A stretch of DNA of 64,000 nt. Origin: Peronospora farinosa (lineage: Eukaryota; Oomycota; Peronosporomycetes; Peronosporales; Peronosporaceae). This document shows, one piece after another, positions 51,570-63,590 of this stretch (position 1 is the stretch's first letter; each line of letters opens with the position of its first letter). The stretch covers positions 31,534-95,533 of the forward strand of contig CANTFK010000420.1 of NCBI GenBank assembly GCA_947646735.1. The letters run 5' to 3'. Both the position numbers and the translations under genes were made by a program. A model generated the notes under the pieces. It was not told the origin of the DNA, searched no databases, and was given only the letters and a program-made list of their open reading frames with translations.

Positions 51570-54337
51570 ATGAAGACACTACGACGTCCATTAACAAGAA
51601 ACGCTGCAATGCTGTACTGCATACGACGTCTTCTGGTTGTTACTTTTCTACTGTTGAGCGCTAGTGACGCACGTCGTGTCGTAGCCGAGCCATCGCATCG
51701 TAAGTTTCGAGTCATTATGTAACGTATTATAATTTACTTACGGTCCTTTTTTTGGTGCATCATTTTGGTATTGTAGCATATCGTCGGGTGGAGATTCGCG
51801 TGGAAGATTTTTCGTTTTCGGAGGGATCGGAGCAGCAGCAGCAAGAGCAACAGGTTGTCATTGAAGCTCGGGATATTAAAGGGTCAGAGCTCAAGCCGTG
51901 GCCGTCAGATGACGATCTTCATGTCATTACGTGGGAAATGACAGACGAGACAGACAAGAAGGTTTGGTCTACTAGAGAAATGGAACCAATCAAAAAAAGT
52001 CCAAGCGCAACAGCTGCAGTCGTAGAAAAAGAAGATGACGAGGTTATTGAAGTAGCTGACATTGCTGCGAAAGCAGCTGTTGCTGAAGAAAATGATGATG
52101 CAGCAATAAAGAGATACACGGCATATCGCACGGCTATGTGGTGGTGGAGTGACGAGAAGACTGAGTTGTCGGCCCAGGAACAGGCTGCAGTGCTAGTTGT
52201 AGTGGTGGTGATACTGCTGGTCATTGGACTGGCACTTGCAGTGCTCTGGAACCTGGCGTGGTTTGTGTGGCGCTTTTACCGGGAACGACAGACACTGTAT
52301 AAGCTTTTCAGTGAGCAGAATCCTGTGGTATTGGAACAAGAGCTGCGTAAATTCCCGGTGGATTTGCTGTCCTTGTGTATTAAACATATTGCTTGTGTGA
52401 GGTTGCGGCATTTACAAGTAGTGTCTGATGCACGAGACTTAAAAAAACAGCTTGAGACGGTCGAGTTTCGTGAAATTGAGATGGAATTAGTGAATATGCC
52501 ACTGCATGCGACAAGTCGGAAGGAAATGACGTTTGCAGAGATCTTGACAACTGTTGAAGAAATAACGTGCAGGGCGGAACAGGTAGCTGTGGAAATGATG
52601 CAGTTAGTAGTCCCCCCACGCTGGAAGAATTACGTGGACGAGAGCTCATGGCTAAAGGTTCACGATGAGAGTTTACAAAATTTGCATCTGGAAAATGCGC
52701 GCGTCCAGCAGCTCGCTGAGAAAATCTCAGAACTTCTCGTGGCGAAAATAAATTCAAATGAAGCCATTCCAAAGCCAGTCTTCCTGCTTTTGCTTGCGTC
52801 GCTCCGACAGAACTCAGGAACCCTGCCACAAAACTGTGCTAACGCGAAAGTGACGACTAGTGAGCTAGACGCATTCGCACGATGCTGGAGCGGAAGCATG
52901 ACAATGAGTGGTAGTGTCGGAAATCTTGGCGGCAGTAAGAACAAGGATGAGTTTAGCTTCTTGCTCAAAGCATATGACGAGGTGGCTGAGCAACAGAAAG
53001 TTCGGCAGGAATTACTAGGCGCTATCGAGAGCTTCCAGCCCACAAATGAACCGGAATATGAACAGCTATTACTGCTGGAAAATGCAGACAGTGCGAGCAG
53101 CAATCAGATTACTCGACAGACGAAGCAGGTTGGCACCGCCAAAGCAGCTAACAGCGGAGCCACCGCAGCGTCCATGCGTCGCCTTGAGCGATGGGTGGAT
53201 GAAGCAGAGATGATGGAGATGACGTACGTCGAGGAGGTTGAAAATGCGCAGTTCATGCTGGAGGATGCCCGACGTGACAGCTTCTGCGCAGCTGTTGTCA
53301 GCAACGACGGTAAGGGCCTCGACAGTGTCCAGACGTTAGCAACAAACTTTGTCGCGCTTGGTGCCAAGCGTGAAGATGCTATCCTGAAAGCTGGTGAAAT
53401 TCTAGCGAACCGCTCGAATATGATGCTTTTGGTAAACAGTCTTCGAGGCATGTTTGACCAGCTGCGTAAGCGCGATATCATGAAGATGAATGAACGACGA
53501 AACCGTGATCGCGCCAAAGCTCAAGATAAGCGTAATCGCGTGGCTCAAAAGCTTCAAAACAAGCAGCAGCTGATTGTCGAAAAGATTGAGCGAACACGCG
53601 AGGCCCAGCGACAAAAGGAAGAGGAAGCACGACTTCAGCGACGGAAAGAGGAACTGAAGCAGTTCAACGCACAAAATGCTCGGAAACGTGCATCATTCGT
53701 TTGGGTAATAACCAAAACTGACGTGTTTGTGGTGCTGGTAATCATGGCTGTCGTATTTTTTGAAAATTTGCGGGAGGTGGCTTTCGTAAAACCTTTGTGC
53801 CAACCTGATGAGGATCACTGGTGGACGGTTTCCTGGTGGACACCGGCATCACTTCAAGTGTTCAGTTGTGAAGTAACTTACGGGCTGAAAATCCTGGGTA
53901 TCCTTTTGGCGTTTGGAGTAATTTTCTTTGCTGCTGCGCAGCTCAACCTCGTGGCTGTAATACTACCAGTACTGGGGGCGATTGGCCTCTACTATTTGCG
54001 CGATGAATGGATGAACATGCTCTTTCGCCTACCACTTTTGCTCGTCATCTACGGCTATAACTCAGCTATTCTTTACCTGTTCAATCGCTTCGAAGATCGC
54101 AGTAACGACGAGCACGTTGTCAAAGAAGTGGACAAGGATATTGTTGTCAATCCTACGAAGCGACGGAGTATGTTGCTATACGTAGTGTTTCCACTCTCCT
54201 CATTTCTTTTGACAGTGGTAACGGGTGTCGGTATCGCTTGTGATGCCCCTGAGGAGTGCACCGCTTCGGCTTATACAGCAAGTACGTCTGTACTTGCAGG
54301 ACTGTGGGAATATGCGCGTGGGGCATATCGAATTTAG
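51570..54337 (+). CDS. Unknown secretory-pathway membrane/coiled-coil protein, two exons
   Basis: Exon 1 is 51570-51699 and exon 2 is 51777-54337; the 77-bp intron (GTAAGT...TTGTAG) is in phase 1. The product is 896 residues; an upstream in-frame ATG at 51525 would add 15. Exon 1 encodes a signal peptide or anchor (CIRRLLVVTFLLLSASDA). A Gln/Glu-rich region follows, then one membrane helix at about 180-208 (AAVLVVVVVILLVIGLALAV), coiled regions with KEMTFAEILTTVEEI, a long basic coiled coil (KERRN/RDRAKAQDKR type) at about 620-680, and four or so membrane helices in the last 210 residues. No enzyme motif was seen. It is next to its paralog at 50338-51219. It may be lineage-specific. Confidence 0.78.
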
Positions 54338-54799
54338 AACGCATGGAAGTTTGGAAGATAGAAAGAGCACGAAGTTACGTGCGATTTTTTTGCTGGGAGA
54401 ATACCAAGGATTTAAAGTTTGAAATGTACGACATAGAGATCAAGACTAGCGTGCAAGCGTTGCATGTGCACAAAGGGTTGAGTGGCGTTAGCTGAAAAGT
54501 TTCACAAGTTTGTTTCTCTTTCGGCACAAGACTCTTGTACGGGCGGGATCCCTTCATATCCTGCAAGTTCCGATTGGCCGAGTTTCCTTTGTCATTCTGA
54601 GCTTGTGCTAAAAAGTATCTTCTCCGCTACAATCTCAGGCAATATTGTAGAGGCAGAGCTTCATCGCAGATTAAGGAGATTGACGCAGACCCACTTGCTA
54701 CCTGAAACCTTGATGCTTAATAAACCTGTAAGAATATGCAACGAGAGGTTGTCGTGTAGATTACTCACCGCATCTACTAAAGGAGACGTCGGTAAAATT
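54338..54799. other. 3' flank of the membrane protein gene
   Basis: A 131-codon frame beginning at 54482 has no domain and runs into the LTR remnant, so it is not called. Nothing else was seen. Confidence 0.4.
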
Positions 54800-55248
54800 G
54801 CACCTACATTGAATACGACAAGTCGTTATGTATACAGACGATGGCATACTATAATTACTATTATATGTAGTAATTAATCTAGTGTAGGGTAATTAATGTA
54901 AGATTATCCACAAAATCTTTTTGCATAAATAAAATCAGTTCTCATTTTGAGTCATAGAGATAAAGCCGGTATAAACTTGTTTCTCTTGTGCACTTCGTGC
55001 ATTGGTTCCTCAAACCTCTTGCTTCAAGCTTGTTCTTGCACTCTGTGCGTTGGTTCTCTGAACCTTAGCTTATTGCTTGACTGACTAAAAGTCTCTTTCC
55101 TCGTTCCTTAAAACAGGGTGACTTTAAGTCGTTTAATTAGTTCCTTAGAACTAAGTGGCTTATAGCCTTAACTCTATTTAGTTGTCTAGAACTAAGAGGT
55201 TTTCAGCCTAAAGTCTTCCTCTGGCTAAAGAGCTGTGCAGCTCGGCTA
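54800..55248 (+). mobile_element. Decayed solo LTR of family A, opposite orientation
   Basis: It is the reverse complement of 4276-4700. The order of mini-hairpins is the same (ttggttctctgaacc, gttccttagaac, gtggcttatagcc, ctgtgcagctc), with substitutions that often fall in loops. The TGTAACGGGG end is missing or unrecognisable. Confidence 0.75.
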
Positions 55249-55542
55249 AATTTGTTATTAAACCCGTGTCCAAAGGTTTGCGACACGCTATTAACTTGTT
55301 TTCCCTGTGCTAATAGTGAGAGCTATATGTAAAATTGTCGACTATTTAGGTAGGCAAGACACTAACTATTATACAGTGTATATTGACATAAAGCTACATG
55401 TAACATCTACATATAATCTAGGCAGGCAAGACACTGTTAAACACTGTGATTTACAAGAAGCTTTCACTTCCAGAAAAAAAGCTGATGACATGTCTCACAC
55501 CTTTATGCGCGGGTCGAATAAACAAAGGAGCCTGAAACTTTA
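55249..55542. other. Spacer with a short imperfect direct repeat
   Basis: The motif taggtaggcaagacact (near 55350) recurs as taggcaggcaagacact (near 55420). No gene was recognised. Confidence 0.4.
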
Positions 55543-55869
55543 TGTTCAAGCAGATGCGTAGTCCTCACTAGTTGGTTCATTGAATACTAATATACATTTG
55601 GTCCTTAGTTCGCTAATAAGACCTACATCTGAGCCAGTCCTTTCTCATACTAGCTCACTATATCATGCTCACCGATTGCCTTGACCTTCTAGCTACTCTG
55701 CCTCCTAGTGCTCTCTGCTATTATCAGCCTAAATGACTGGTAGCAACACAACTTACCTGCTTACTACTTGCATTGACCATGCGTGATGAAAATAACGACT
55801 GGTCGCAATTCACATGTGTTTTCCTGTCACTGAAAGATAGTCCATTTTCCCAGCAATCCACTTTCAACG
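55543..55869 (-). mobile_element. 3' LTR of a copia relic
   Basis: One end is TGTTCAAG at 55543; the other is ctttcaacg at 55869, on the minus strand GTTGAAAG preceded by the polypurine tract CTCAAGGGGGAGC. The first 150 bp match 6043-6190. It lies downstream of the copia pol piece, as a 3' LTR should. Confidence 0.7.
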
Positions 55870-55981
55870 CTCCCCCTTGAGTATACTTTTCGTTTTTCGC
55901 CATTTAATCCATCCTTAAACGTGCTTAATCGTCCTTTTTGTCTCTCTAGCCGATTTGCATGAGCTTCCGAATCTATGTAAA

Positions 55982-56820
55982 CTAGATAGCGTCGAGCGCT
56001 TTCGTCATTAGGTAGGCGAGTATCAGCTCCGACCTAATGTAACACGCAATGATCACGTCACGACGCGAGAAGCCACACAAGTTATTCAGCCGAACATCTA
56101 CTTGCTTCGCTTTCATGGAAGATGCCTCACCCGCAATTTGTCTAACCGCTGCCTTATTTTCAACGTGGAGTTGCATTGACACAGCCAGGGCGATGCCGAC
56201 TCGCTTAGCATCTCGCGGAGGCCGAGCATTTCGCGCACCATCTCTGAGGCAGCAACCAGCTCAGCCACCATCGTCGACAACGACACACCACCCTCCTTAC
56301 GCGCGCCCCAATTCACTGCCATACATTTCAAGTGCAGCATGCCTCCAGTCATGGAATTTCTATCGGCCTCGTCGGCCGCGAAGTCAGCGTCACTGAAAGC
56401 TTTCAAACGTGGCGCTTGGTGGCGGTATTGAGCTGTGGTCATCGTGATTTTTACGCTCGCCGTACTTTTCAGGTACCGAGCGATCCTTTTGGCACGTTCC
56501 ATTAGATCAAGCGCGGCGCATGCGTTTGTCGCGTGCATTTATGCATCGCGAAAGCTATGTCAGGTCGTGTGCAGTGCGCAACTCGCAGCAAGCTGCCCAC
56601 GAGTGACTGGAACTCGCGAAGTATTAGGCTATCGGGCGCGCTCGACGAACCGAGTAGTCTGACTGGAAATCATAGCAGTCGTCACTATCTTGCGCGTGTC
56701 AAGTTTTCGCCAATTCCTTTGTGCAAAAAAGGTCGCTAATTTCGTCTTCCTGGTCAAGTGTATAACCGCCGATGCCGTTTAGCCGATCTGCATTCCGAGA
56801 AACTTGCTAACTTAATTAAG
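55982..56820 (-). pseudogene. Copia pol C-terminus (RT end and RNase H) relic
   Basis: Read leftwards: REFQSLVGSLLRVAHCTRPD (about 56640), RIARYLKSTASVK, FSDADFAADEADRNSMTGG, GGVSLSTMVAELVAASEMVR, then after a frameshift near 56160 VRQIAGEASSMKAKQVDVRL and YIRSELILAYLMTKAL. These are the classic copia RNase H motifs. Upstream of about 56650 the frame is broken. Confidence 0.85.
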
Positions 56821-56857
56821 ATCTTTGATCGAAGAAGACGCAAAGCTATCTAAGAAA

Positions 56858-57175
56858 TGCAGTGGGGCGACATATTACATAGGTATTTATAGTAATAATA
56901 CGTAATTACATAAGTAGGCATGGGATAGTATCCGATTAGTGGATACTACGCTTCATTTTGTTATCAATATATTATTGGGTGCTGGACCCACTAATTAGCC
57001 AATACTAAATTGACATCAATTTTGAGTGGTTTCCTTGAGCTAGGGAACATATTCGCACTTAATGCGAATGAAAACAAAACAAAAATAAAAACAGAGTTAT
57101 ATTTACGAGTTCATTAAGAGCACTTTCTCAACGCCCTTCTAGTGTAAGACGGTAACGGGTCCTTAGCTTGTTACA
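56858..57175 (+). mobile_element. 5' LTR of element D
   Basis: It starts tgcagtgggg (mutated TGTAATGGG) and ends gcttgttaca. The primer site CCTGGTAGCACTTTGTAG follows. Confidence 0.85.
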
Positions 57176-57216
57176 CCTGGTAGCACTTTGTAGTCTTTCG
57201 ATTGACCAGATTCGAC

Positions 57217-58250
57217 ATGAACATGGACGAGTCTTCGGTGGCTCCAGCGGTCTCGCTGGAGCATTCTGACTTCCCACATCTCACCTCGGTCGAGTGGAAG
57301 GCACTACACCACCTCTCGGCGGTGTCTGGTGAAAGTATCGTGACGGCACTGCTGAGCGCAGCGAAGTCCGGTGATCAACGTGCCGCCATCCAAGACTTTA
57401 TGGTACGCGAGCTCGCCGAAGCGAATCGGCGAGTATTGACTCCCTAGCGCACTTCGAACAATGAAGCTATCAAGATGGAGACATCAACATACTACGGCGA
57501 TGGTCCGGATCCTCTCTCCCTTCATCGCTGATTTCGCGAGGTGGATATTGCAATAGAGTCAAGATTAATTGACGTTCCGACGGCCAAGGTCAATTTCCTG
57601 CTGTCTCGTCTTGCTGGCAAAGTCAAGGAATGGGCTCTCGGAAAGCTCGTCGTAGATGAGTCGGCATTTCCTACGCTGGACGATATCCAGCGTGACTTAC
57701 GAATGGCTTTCGAGCCTCCTCAAGATGGAATCTCGCTTGCGTGCAGATTTCTTCTCACTCCGACAGGCAAGCTGTCAATGCGTGACTACGTGTAGAAGAC
57801 ACGTCATCTTGCTTCGTGCATTACCACGCAGCCAATTGACATGGCTTCACAAGTCCATGACTTTATTTTTGGTATGCAAGAGGGCATGCCGCGTTACCGC
57901 TTCACACGTGCTGAGTTCAAGTCCCTCGAGTATGCATTTGCCCTCGCGCTTCGTGAGATTACGCTGTCGCGTCGTCGTACCTGCACTCAGCGTCACAAAA
58001 TCTCCGGACGTCTGGCCCAGAGCCAATGAAAATTAATGCAATCGAGTCCTCTCTTGGTCGTGGCAAATCATTAGGCCGCGACATTCTTAATAATAACAAG
58101 ATGAAGTGGGAAGGCAGGCCATCGTGCGGCTGTCTGTCGAGCACCAGCGCTGGTGAGTATGAACACAGCTGTCTCACTAGGAGATGCTGTGTCGTCGGTG
58201 CTGCCGCCAAGAAAAGAGCAGTTCCAGTAGGCGCGTGACGCCCTACTGGC
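57217..58250 (+). pseudogene. Gag of element D
   Basis: MNMDESS...[15 protein letters not shown] is open to a TAG at 57447. It retains the 11 bp lost in family C. Later frames (57541-57795, 57841-58029) are broken. The zinc knuckle region near 58110 is destroyed. Confidence 0.8.
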
Positions 58251-58289
58251 AAGAATAGAGCCCCGAATACTCAGGTGGCAGCTCAAGCT

Positions 58290-59460
58290 CCTAGCTTCAC
58301 GACCTCAAGGCCGGTGACATCGAGCAAATGTGCATCTTTTCAGCCACCGAATCAATTAGTGAAGAAGTTCTGGAGGCTCGCCCAAAGAGCGAGCCTAAAT
58401 CAGCGCGCGAAGAACTCTCTACGGCACAGTATTAAGATGTTTTTGGTGCTTCGGTCAGCCCCGTCTACGAGATTACCCGTGAGTACACCGATGTTGTTTT
58501 AGCAGAAAATTCCTGCTGAGCTTCCAGCGGATCGTGAAGTGCGACATGAGATAGATCTCGTGCCAGGTTCGAAGTATTGCGTGACGCGGCAGTGCGGGAT
58601 CAAGTCATCGCTATTGATGAAATTTTTGAGGGTCGCTGTAAGGATGGCCATGTCCGCGAGAGTATCTCGCCACATTCGAGCCCGACTTTTTGTGTGAAGA
58701 AAGTCATCGGCGGTTGACGCATTGTGCACGCTTTCAACAAGCTGAATGACGCCACGATACCGGCTCAAACGCCACTTCATCGAAAAGACATGGTAATGGA
58801 TATCGGCTCAAACGACACTTCATCGAAAAGACATGGTTATGGATACCGTGTCCGGGAGCGGAATCTACAGCGCCATATATCTGACAGATGGTTTCTATCA
58901 GATCCTCATGAGGGACAGTGACATTCAGTTTACTGCGGTCATCATTCCAGCGGAATGCTTTGGGAGTGGCTAGTCATGCCACAAGGTCTCAAGAATGCTC
59001 CAGCTACGTTCAATTGGATGGTGACACAAGTACTTCGTACACTTCGCGATTTTGCACTGAGCTACTTTGAAGGCAAATTTGTTCACAGCCGCGCTGAGAA
59101 AAAGCTCAGAGTTAGGGAGGTACACCTTCGACACTTGAAGCAGGTGTCTCAAGTGATGCGCGAGAATAAATTGTATGCTAATTTGAAGAAATGTGTCTTC
59201 TGCGCTCTCGAGATTCCAGTACTCGGATGCTACGCCAGCAAGGAAGGTGTCCGCGCTGATCCTGAGAAGATCTCATCGATCTGCTCCTGACCAACGCCCA
59301 GGAACCAAACTGAATTACGTCAATGGCTCGGTCTGGCGAATTACTTGCATAAGTATACGAAGAACTATGCTGAGCTAATTCAGCCATTATCGACTTTGCT
59401 CAAGAAAGATGCAGTATGGATATGAACGGCAGAACATCAATCTGCCTTCGACTCCGTAAA
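58290..59460 (+). pseudogene. Reverse transcriptase of element D
   Basis: Pieces of RHEIDLVPGSKYCVTRQ, FNKLNDATIPAQTP and MPQGLKNAPATFNWMV in changing frames. A 50-bp local duplication lies at 58757-58850 (ggctcaaacg-cacttcatcgaaaagacatgg, twice). The catalytic box reads Y-F-E-G at 59063-59074. Confidence 0.8.
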
Positions 59461-59467
59461 GAAGAGC

Positions 59468-60022
59468 TTGTCCGAGGCACTTGTGCTAATGTTACCTGAT
59501 GACTCCACGCCATTTCTCATTGTATGTGACGCGAGCAATTTCGCTATAGGATGTGCCCTCATGCAATTTGATATTGAGGGTCGAGAGCGCGTCGTGAGTT
59601 TTCAATCACGACACATGAAACCTGCACAGAAAAATTATACGCTACACGACAAGGAACTTTTGGCTATGCGCTACGCGCTAATCAAGTTTAGAGTATATTT
59701 GCTCGGTGAAAAGATGTTTTCTATCTACACAGATCACGCATCATTACGTACCGCCGTCAAGAGTCCTCACTTGTCCCAGCGTATGGCACGGTGGTTGTCA
59801 TTTGTTGCCGAGTATAATTTTGTGGTGCATTACAAGCCTGGCAAGAATAATATTCTCGCTGACGTGCTTTCTCGTCGTCCTGATTACGATCCTCGGTGCG
59901 ACATGGGTCATCAAACAGAGTATGTTGATGACGACGAAGATATCTGTGCGTGTTGTAGTGGGCTGGGGCTCAATGCGATGATTTGGACACCCGTGCTGTC
60001 AATCCGAACTCAGATCGCTTAA
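59468..60022 (+). pseudogene. RNase H of element D
   Basis: 184 open codons with FAIGCALMQFD, YTLHDKELLAMRYAL, YTDHASLRTAV, RMARWLSF and NILADVLSRRPDYD. It is the best-kept part of D and retains the Trp lost in family C. Confidence 0.85.
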
Positions 60023-61460
60023 TCCTACGCGAATGATTCCTTCTACGCAGTCAGCATCAACTATTTCAGGGACCCGAGCGAAAAATTACTCGCGAAGTTG
60101 ACGAAACCAACACGCGACAACATCAAGCGTTACGCGCTTGAAGGTCCGTTGCTGACGTACACGATGAACGTCTTTGATTACCAGCGTGTCGTCATCCCTG
60201 CTGATGACGACCTTCGAGCCCGATTGGTTCATGAATTTCACGACAACCCAGCTGGCGGACACCTGGGTCGCGAAAAGACGTTTGCGGCTATTTCTCGTGT
60301 ATTTTCTGGCCGCGAATGTATAAGTACATCCAGAAATGGGTGCGATCCTGTGAAACCTGTCAGCGTGTGAAGCCCGCGCCGTCTTCACTAGCCCCATTGC
60401 GTCCGCTTCCGATTGCTACGGAAGACTGGCGCTCGGTCAGCATGGATTTTATCTTTGGACTTCCACCGGATGAATAGAAACGCACGGTCGATTGTTATTA
60501 GTAGATCAATTTGGCAAAATGGTGCATTTTTCTCTGGTCTCCGCCCACATTACGGCAAAGACGACAGCGAATATCTTCATTGTTTTTATGTTCAGGCATC
60601 ACGGCTTGCCAGAGTCTATTGTTTCTGAACGTGACCCGCGTTTCACTTCGGCTTTCTAGGCCGAATTATTCCAGCTATTAGCCACGCGGCTGCTTATGTC
60701 ACGGCGGGCCATCCCGAGACGGATGGGCAAACGGAGCGTGTGAACAGAGTGCTCGAAGATGTCTTGCGCAGCTATACAACATCGTTTTTGTCATGAAGTT
60801 CGTTTCTTCCACTTGAAGACCTTGCAATTAATAGTTATGTACATGCGTCAACCGGGTTAAAGCCTTTCGTCGTGAACAACGCGAGGCATCACCGCGTTCC
60901 GGCGCTTCTTTCTCTACCAGCTTTAGAGCACCCAGTCTCAAAGCTTGGTGGGGGAGTATCTACGGATGGAATTGCGCCGAAACTATTCATTACGATGAGG
61001 ATAAGGTTGCTGCCGATGCAACTAATGCTGATAATTTTGTGATCAACGGCATATCGCCTCCTGACGCGATGCATTCCATCGCGTCTCCCGTTGTTAATTT
61101 TACTCTAAAGAGGATTCATCGCCTGTAAGTTCGGCTGCAGTAACCGAATGTCTGTTATTACAACAAGGACTCACGCGTTTTGTGCGTGATGCATTACAAG
61201 AGGCAGTCGACAAGCAAAAGGAGAATGGAGACAGAAGAGGTCGATTGAATATGTTAACATTTTGAGAAGGTGACAGAGTATTGTTATCGACAAGTGGATT
61301 ACCCAACACCTCAGTGACGAATGTAAGCGCTAATAAGTTAGCGCCAAGATATATTGGTCCATTTCGGGTTGTTAAGGTGCATGATGACGCTTAGACGCTA
61401 GATATATCTACTTAGACGCTAGGTTGCACCCAACGTTCTATTTCTGGCGCCCTCAAGGCT
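60023..61460 (+). pseudogene. Integrase and tail of element D
   Basis: GGHLGREKTFAAISRVFSG (about 60255), C-E-T-C, a broken core with SMDFIFGLPPDE, SERDPRFTSAF and DGQTERVN, then the tail RYIGPFRVVKVHDDA near 61345. Stops and frameshifts throughout. Confidence 0.8.
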
Positions 61461-61960
61461 TACCTACTGGCGGATCTTTCTTCGAATCTTCCCCACTCTT
61501 CTGTGTCGGCTCAACATTCGACATTCCTTGACGACGACGCTGACGACGACTGGGTCCAAGTCTTGCCCGAACGCGTGCAGACGCGTTCTGCTGGGGTCCT
61601 CCGAACGCAGTCGTCTCAAATTGACGTAGGCGCTCAACCAGTACCCGCTGCTCTCGTCAAGTCCGCTCAGCAGTCTCAGTCGCAGCAACCGCACGATCTT
61701 GAGCTCTCTCAGCCATCTCGCGATCATCACTAAGTAGGGCGTTCTTTGACTCCTCGGCTTCAGCGCGAAGTAGGCGCAGCTCTTCATCCGAGTGTACAGC
61801 CTACGAGCGCTTCGATGCTGTGCCGTGTGTAGACCGTTCCATGGCTTCTTGCTGATCTTGCGAGCCGCCGTGTTGTTGATTGTTGCTTGCTGCTGTCGGG
61901 GTTGGCGCTGCTGCTGGTGTGGAGTCACATCTTCTTTGTCATCTCCAGCCATCGCTTACT
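61450..61960 (-). pseudogene. Antisense coiled-coil remnant of element D
   Basis: In the minus-strand frame matching the family C antisense protein, 61800-61490 reads DEELRLLRAEAEESKNALL..., meets one TGA, and ends in the same DSKKDPPVGKP-type tail. A 3-bp insertion near 61730 creates a stop on the sense strand but only adds a codon on the antisense. The N-terminal side is Ala/Ser/Gln-rich. Confidence 0.45.
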
Positions 61961-62600
61961 ACAACTGCTCGTTTTTTCGGTCGGACAGCTGTCGAGGTTC
62001 GTGACGTGGTGTATCACATCACCTTTTTATCCTTTCGTAGGTAGATCTTGTAGCCTTTCGTTTCTTCGCTGATGCCTACGATGGTGGTGAGCTACCCGCG
62101 CTGCTGTAGCGAGTTCTTGTACAGGTCCCGATACACGCTGCAGTGAGAGCCGAGCAGGACGATCGCACTAAATTCTGACACGTGCCCGTCAGCACCTCGA
62201 GGGGCGACGCTCGCTTCGTGTTTGTGCGCGTTGGGATGCGGTTCAGGATTTACGCTCTGCAGACTGAGCCGCATTGCTTTAAAGGTGCAGCAACAGTGTG
62301 CATGCAAACATCATGCTTCTCGTCCGGTTCAGCTCCGCCCTTTGCATGTACTCAGCCTTGCCATTGGACGCTTGGTTGCACGCCTAGGACAATTGCCGTG
62401 CGACGCTAGTCTTCTTGCAGGAAAGCTCGGCATTGGTGTACACGCCGCCGCCGTCAGTGCGCAGCACATGGATGCGTCAGCTGAAGTGCTTCTCAAAGAA
62501 GACGAGGAAAGCTTCGAAGTGCTTGACTGCTGCGTACTTTGTTCGCGCGAAGAAGACGCGGCAGTGGTTGACGAAGTTGATCAGGCAGCGGTTGCAGAGT
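61961..62600. other. Spacer after element D
   Basis: Overlapping frames at 62182-62626 have no recognised domains. It may contain part of the copia relic to the right. Confidence 0.35.
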
Positions 62601-63590
62601 TCTGTCTTGCGGCGTCGCTCCATTGATTGAGTGAATTGCGCCAATTATTTGGCATACAGGCAGTCGACACGCGTCGGGTCATACTTGGCGCGCATGACAT
62701 TCTTTAGCGTGGTGGACGATGTTGTCTGAAACTAGGGAGTCTGCGTGGCGTGCGTTGCTGAAAGCCACCATTTAGAGGAAGTGCCCAGCCAATGTTTGCC
62801 TATAATGCTTTTTGTCATGACGATGGCTGGCAGTGATGGTTGTCTTGAGCTTTGCGAGCAGTTGGCACATGATTTAGTTCAGCGTCGGCCTCTGGTTCCA
62901 CCATGTGTCGACATTCTTGTGATAGTACCGCTCATCCGTGCTGCTGAGATGCAGGTATGTCATCACTTCACGTGAAGCCGCAAGGAGACTCGGCCCGGGT
63001 TTACTACGCGCAAGAATGTTCGGCCTAATCGAAGTAGTCGAACCCGAGTCCCTTGTATGACTTAGTTTCGTCGAGCTTCCATATCAGCAGCTTAGCTGGC
63101 TCGCATTCGGCGTCGCGAGCTCTTGCGCTGCGGGTGCTGCTGCTGTAGGACTTGGTGCTGCGGCGGCACCCGCGCAGCTGGCTCCTGCTCGGGTGAGTCC
63201 ATGAGCGCGTTCATCTTCACCGGCCATGTGCGCATGCTCGCACCAAGTGCCGATGCAAAACATGCCGCTCTCGGAAGCGCCAAGCATTTTCTCGTTTTCG
63301 TCGCGCTCCAGCTGCGAAGAGTCCATATTTGTTATGCGGTTGGTCAGAGCGGTAAGAGCCGCTAGGATCTTGTCGTCAGTCGTTGAGCTCCTTTTTGCGA
63401 GCTGGAGAGTCATTGACGACTGCGGAAGCGTGTGCTGGTATGGTGGCGCGTGCCAGCGAGGCCCTTGCGTAACTTGATGTTGCCAGTGTGGTTTTCGTGT
63501 CAGTCATCCAGCGAATGGTCTCATAAACCATAGACAGATATCCGTGTCGCATATAAGTAGGCGACAATATTCTGTATCGCATGTTATGAT
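62600..63590 (-). pseudogene. Second copia-type Gag relic
   Basis: Read leftwards: an N-terminal part 63413-63084 (KILAALTALTNRITNMD, then Ala/Pro-rich), YLHLSSTDERYYHKNVDTWW near 62950-62890, DNIVHHAKE near 62715 and AKYDPTRVDCLYAK near 62690-62650. These align in order with 5005-5640. Several stops and shifts. Confidence 0.6.

Larger units (their letters stand above)
56858..61960 (+). mobile_element. Element D: old, deleted relative of gypsy family C
   Basis: It follows family C in order from the 5' LTR (56858-57175) through gag, RT, RNase H, integrase and the chromodomain tail, at much lower identity and with many stops. About 1.2 kb matching C 34478-35715 (protease and linker repeats) is missing at 58296. 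No 3' LTR was found; similarity fades after about 61960. Confidence 0.85.

Noticed and set aside
51570..51699. Signal peptide followed by Arg-rich residues, considered as an RXLR effector
   Set aside because: No RXLR-EER motif at the usual spacing, and the protein has many membrane helices.
54482..54877. 131-codon frame after the membrane protein gene
   Set aside because: It runs into an LTR remnant and has no recognisable domain.
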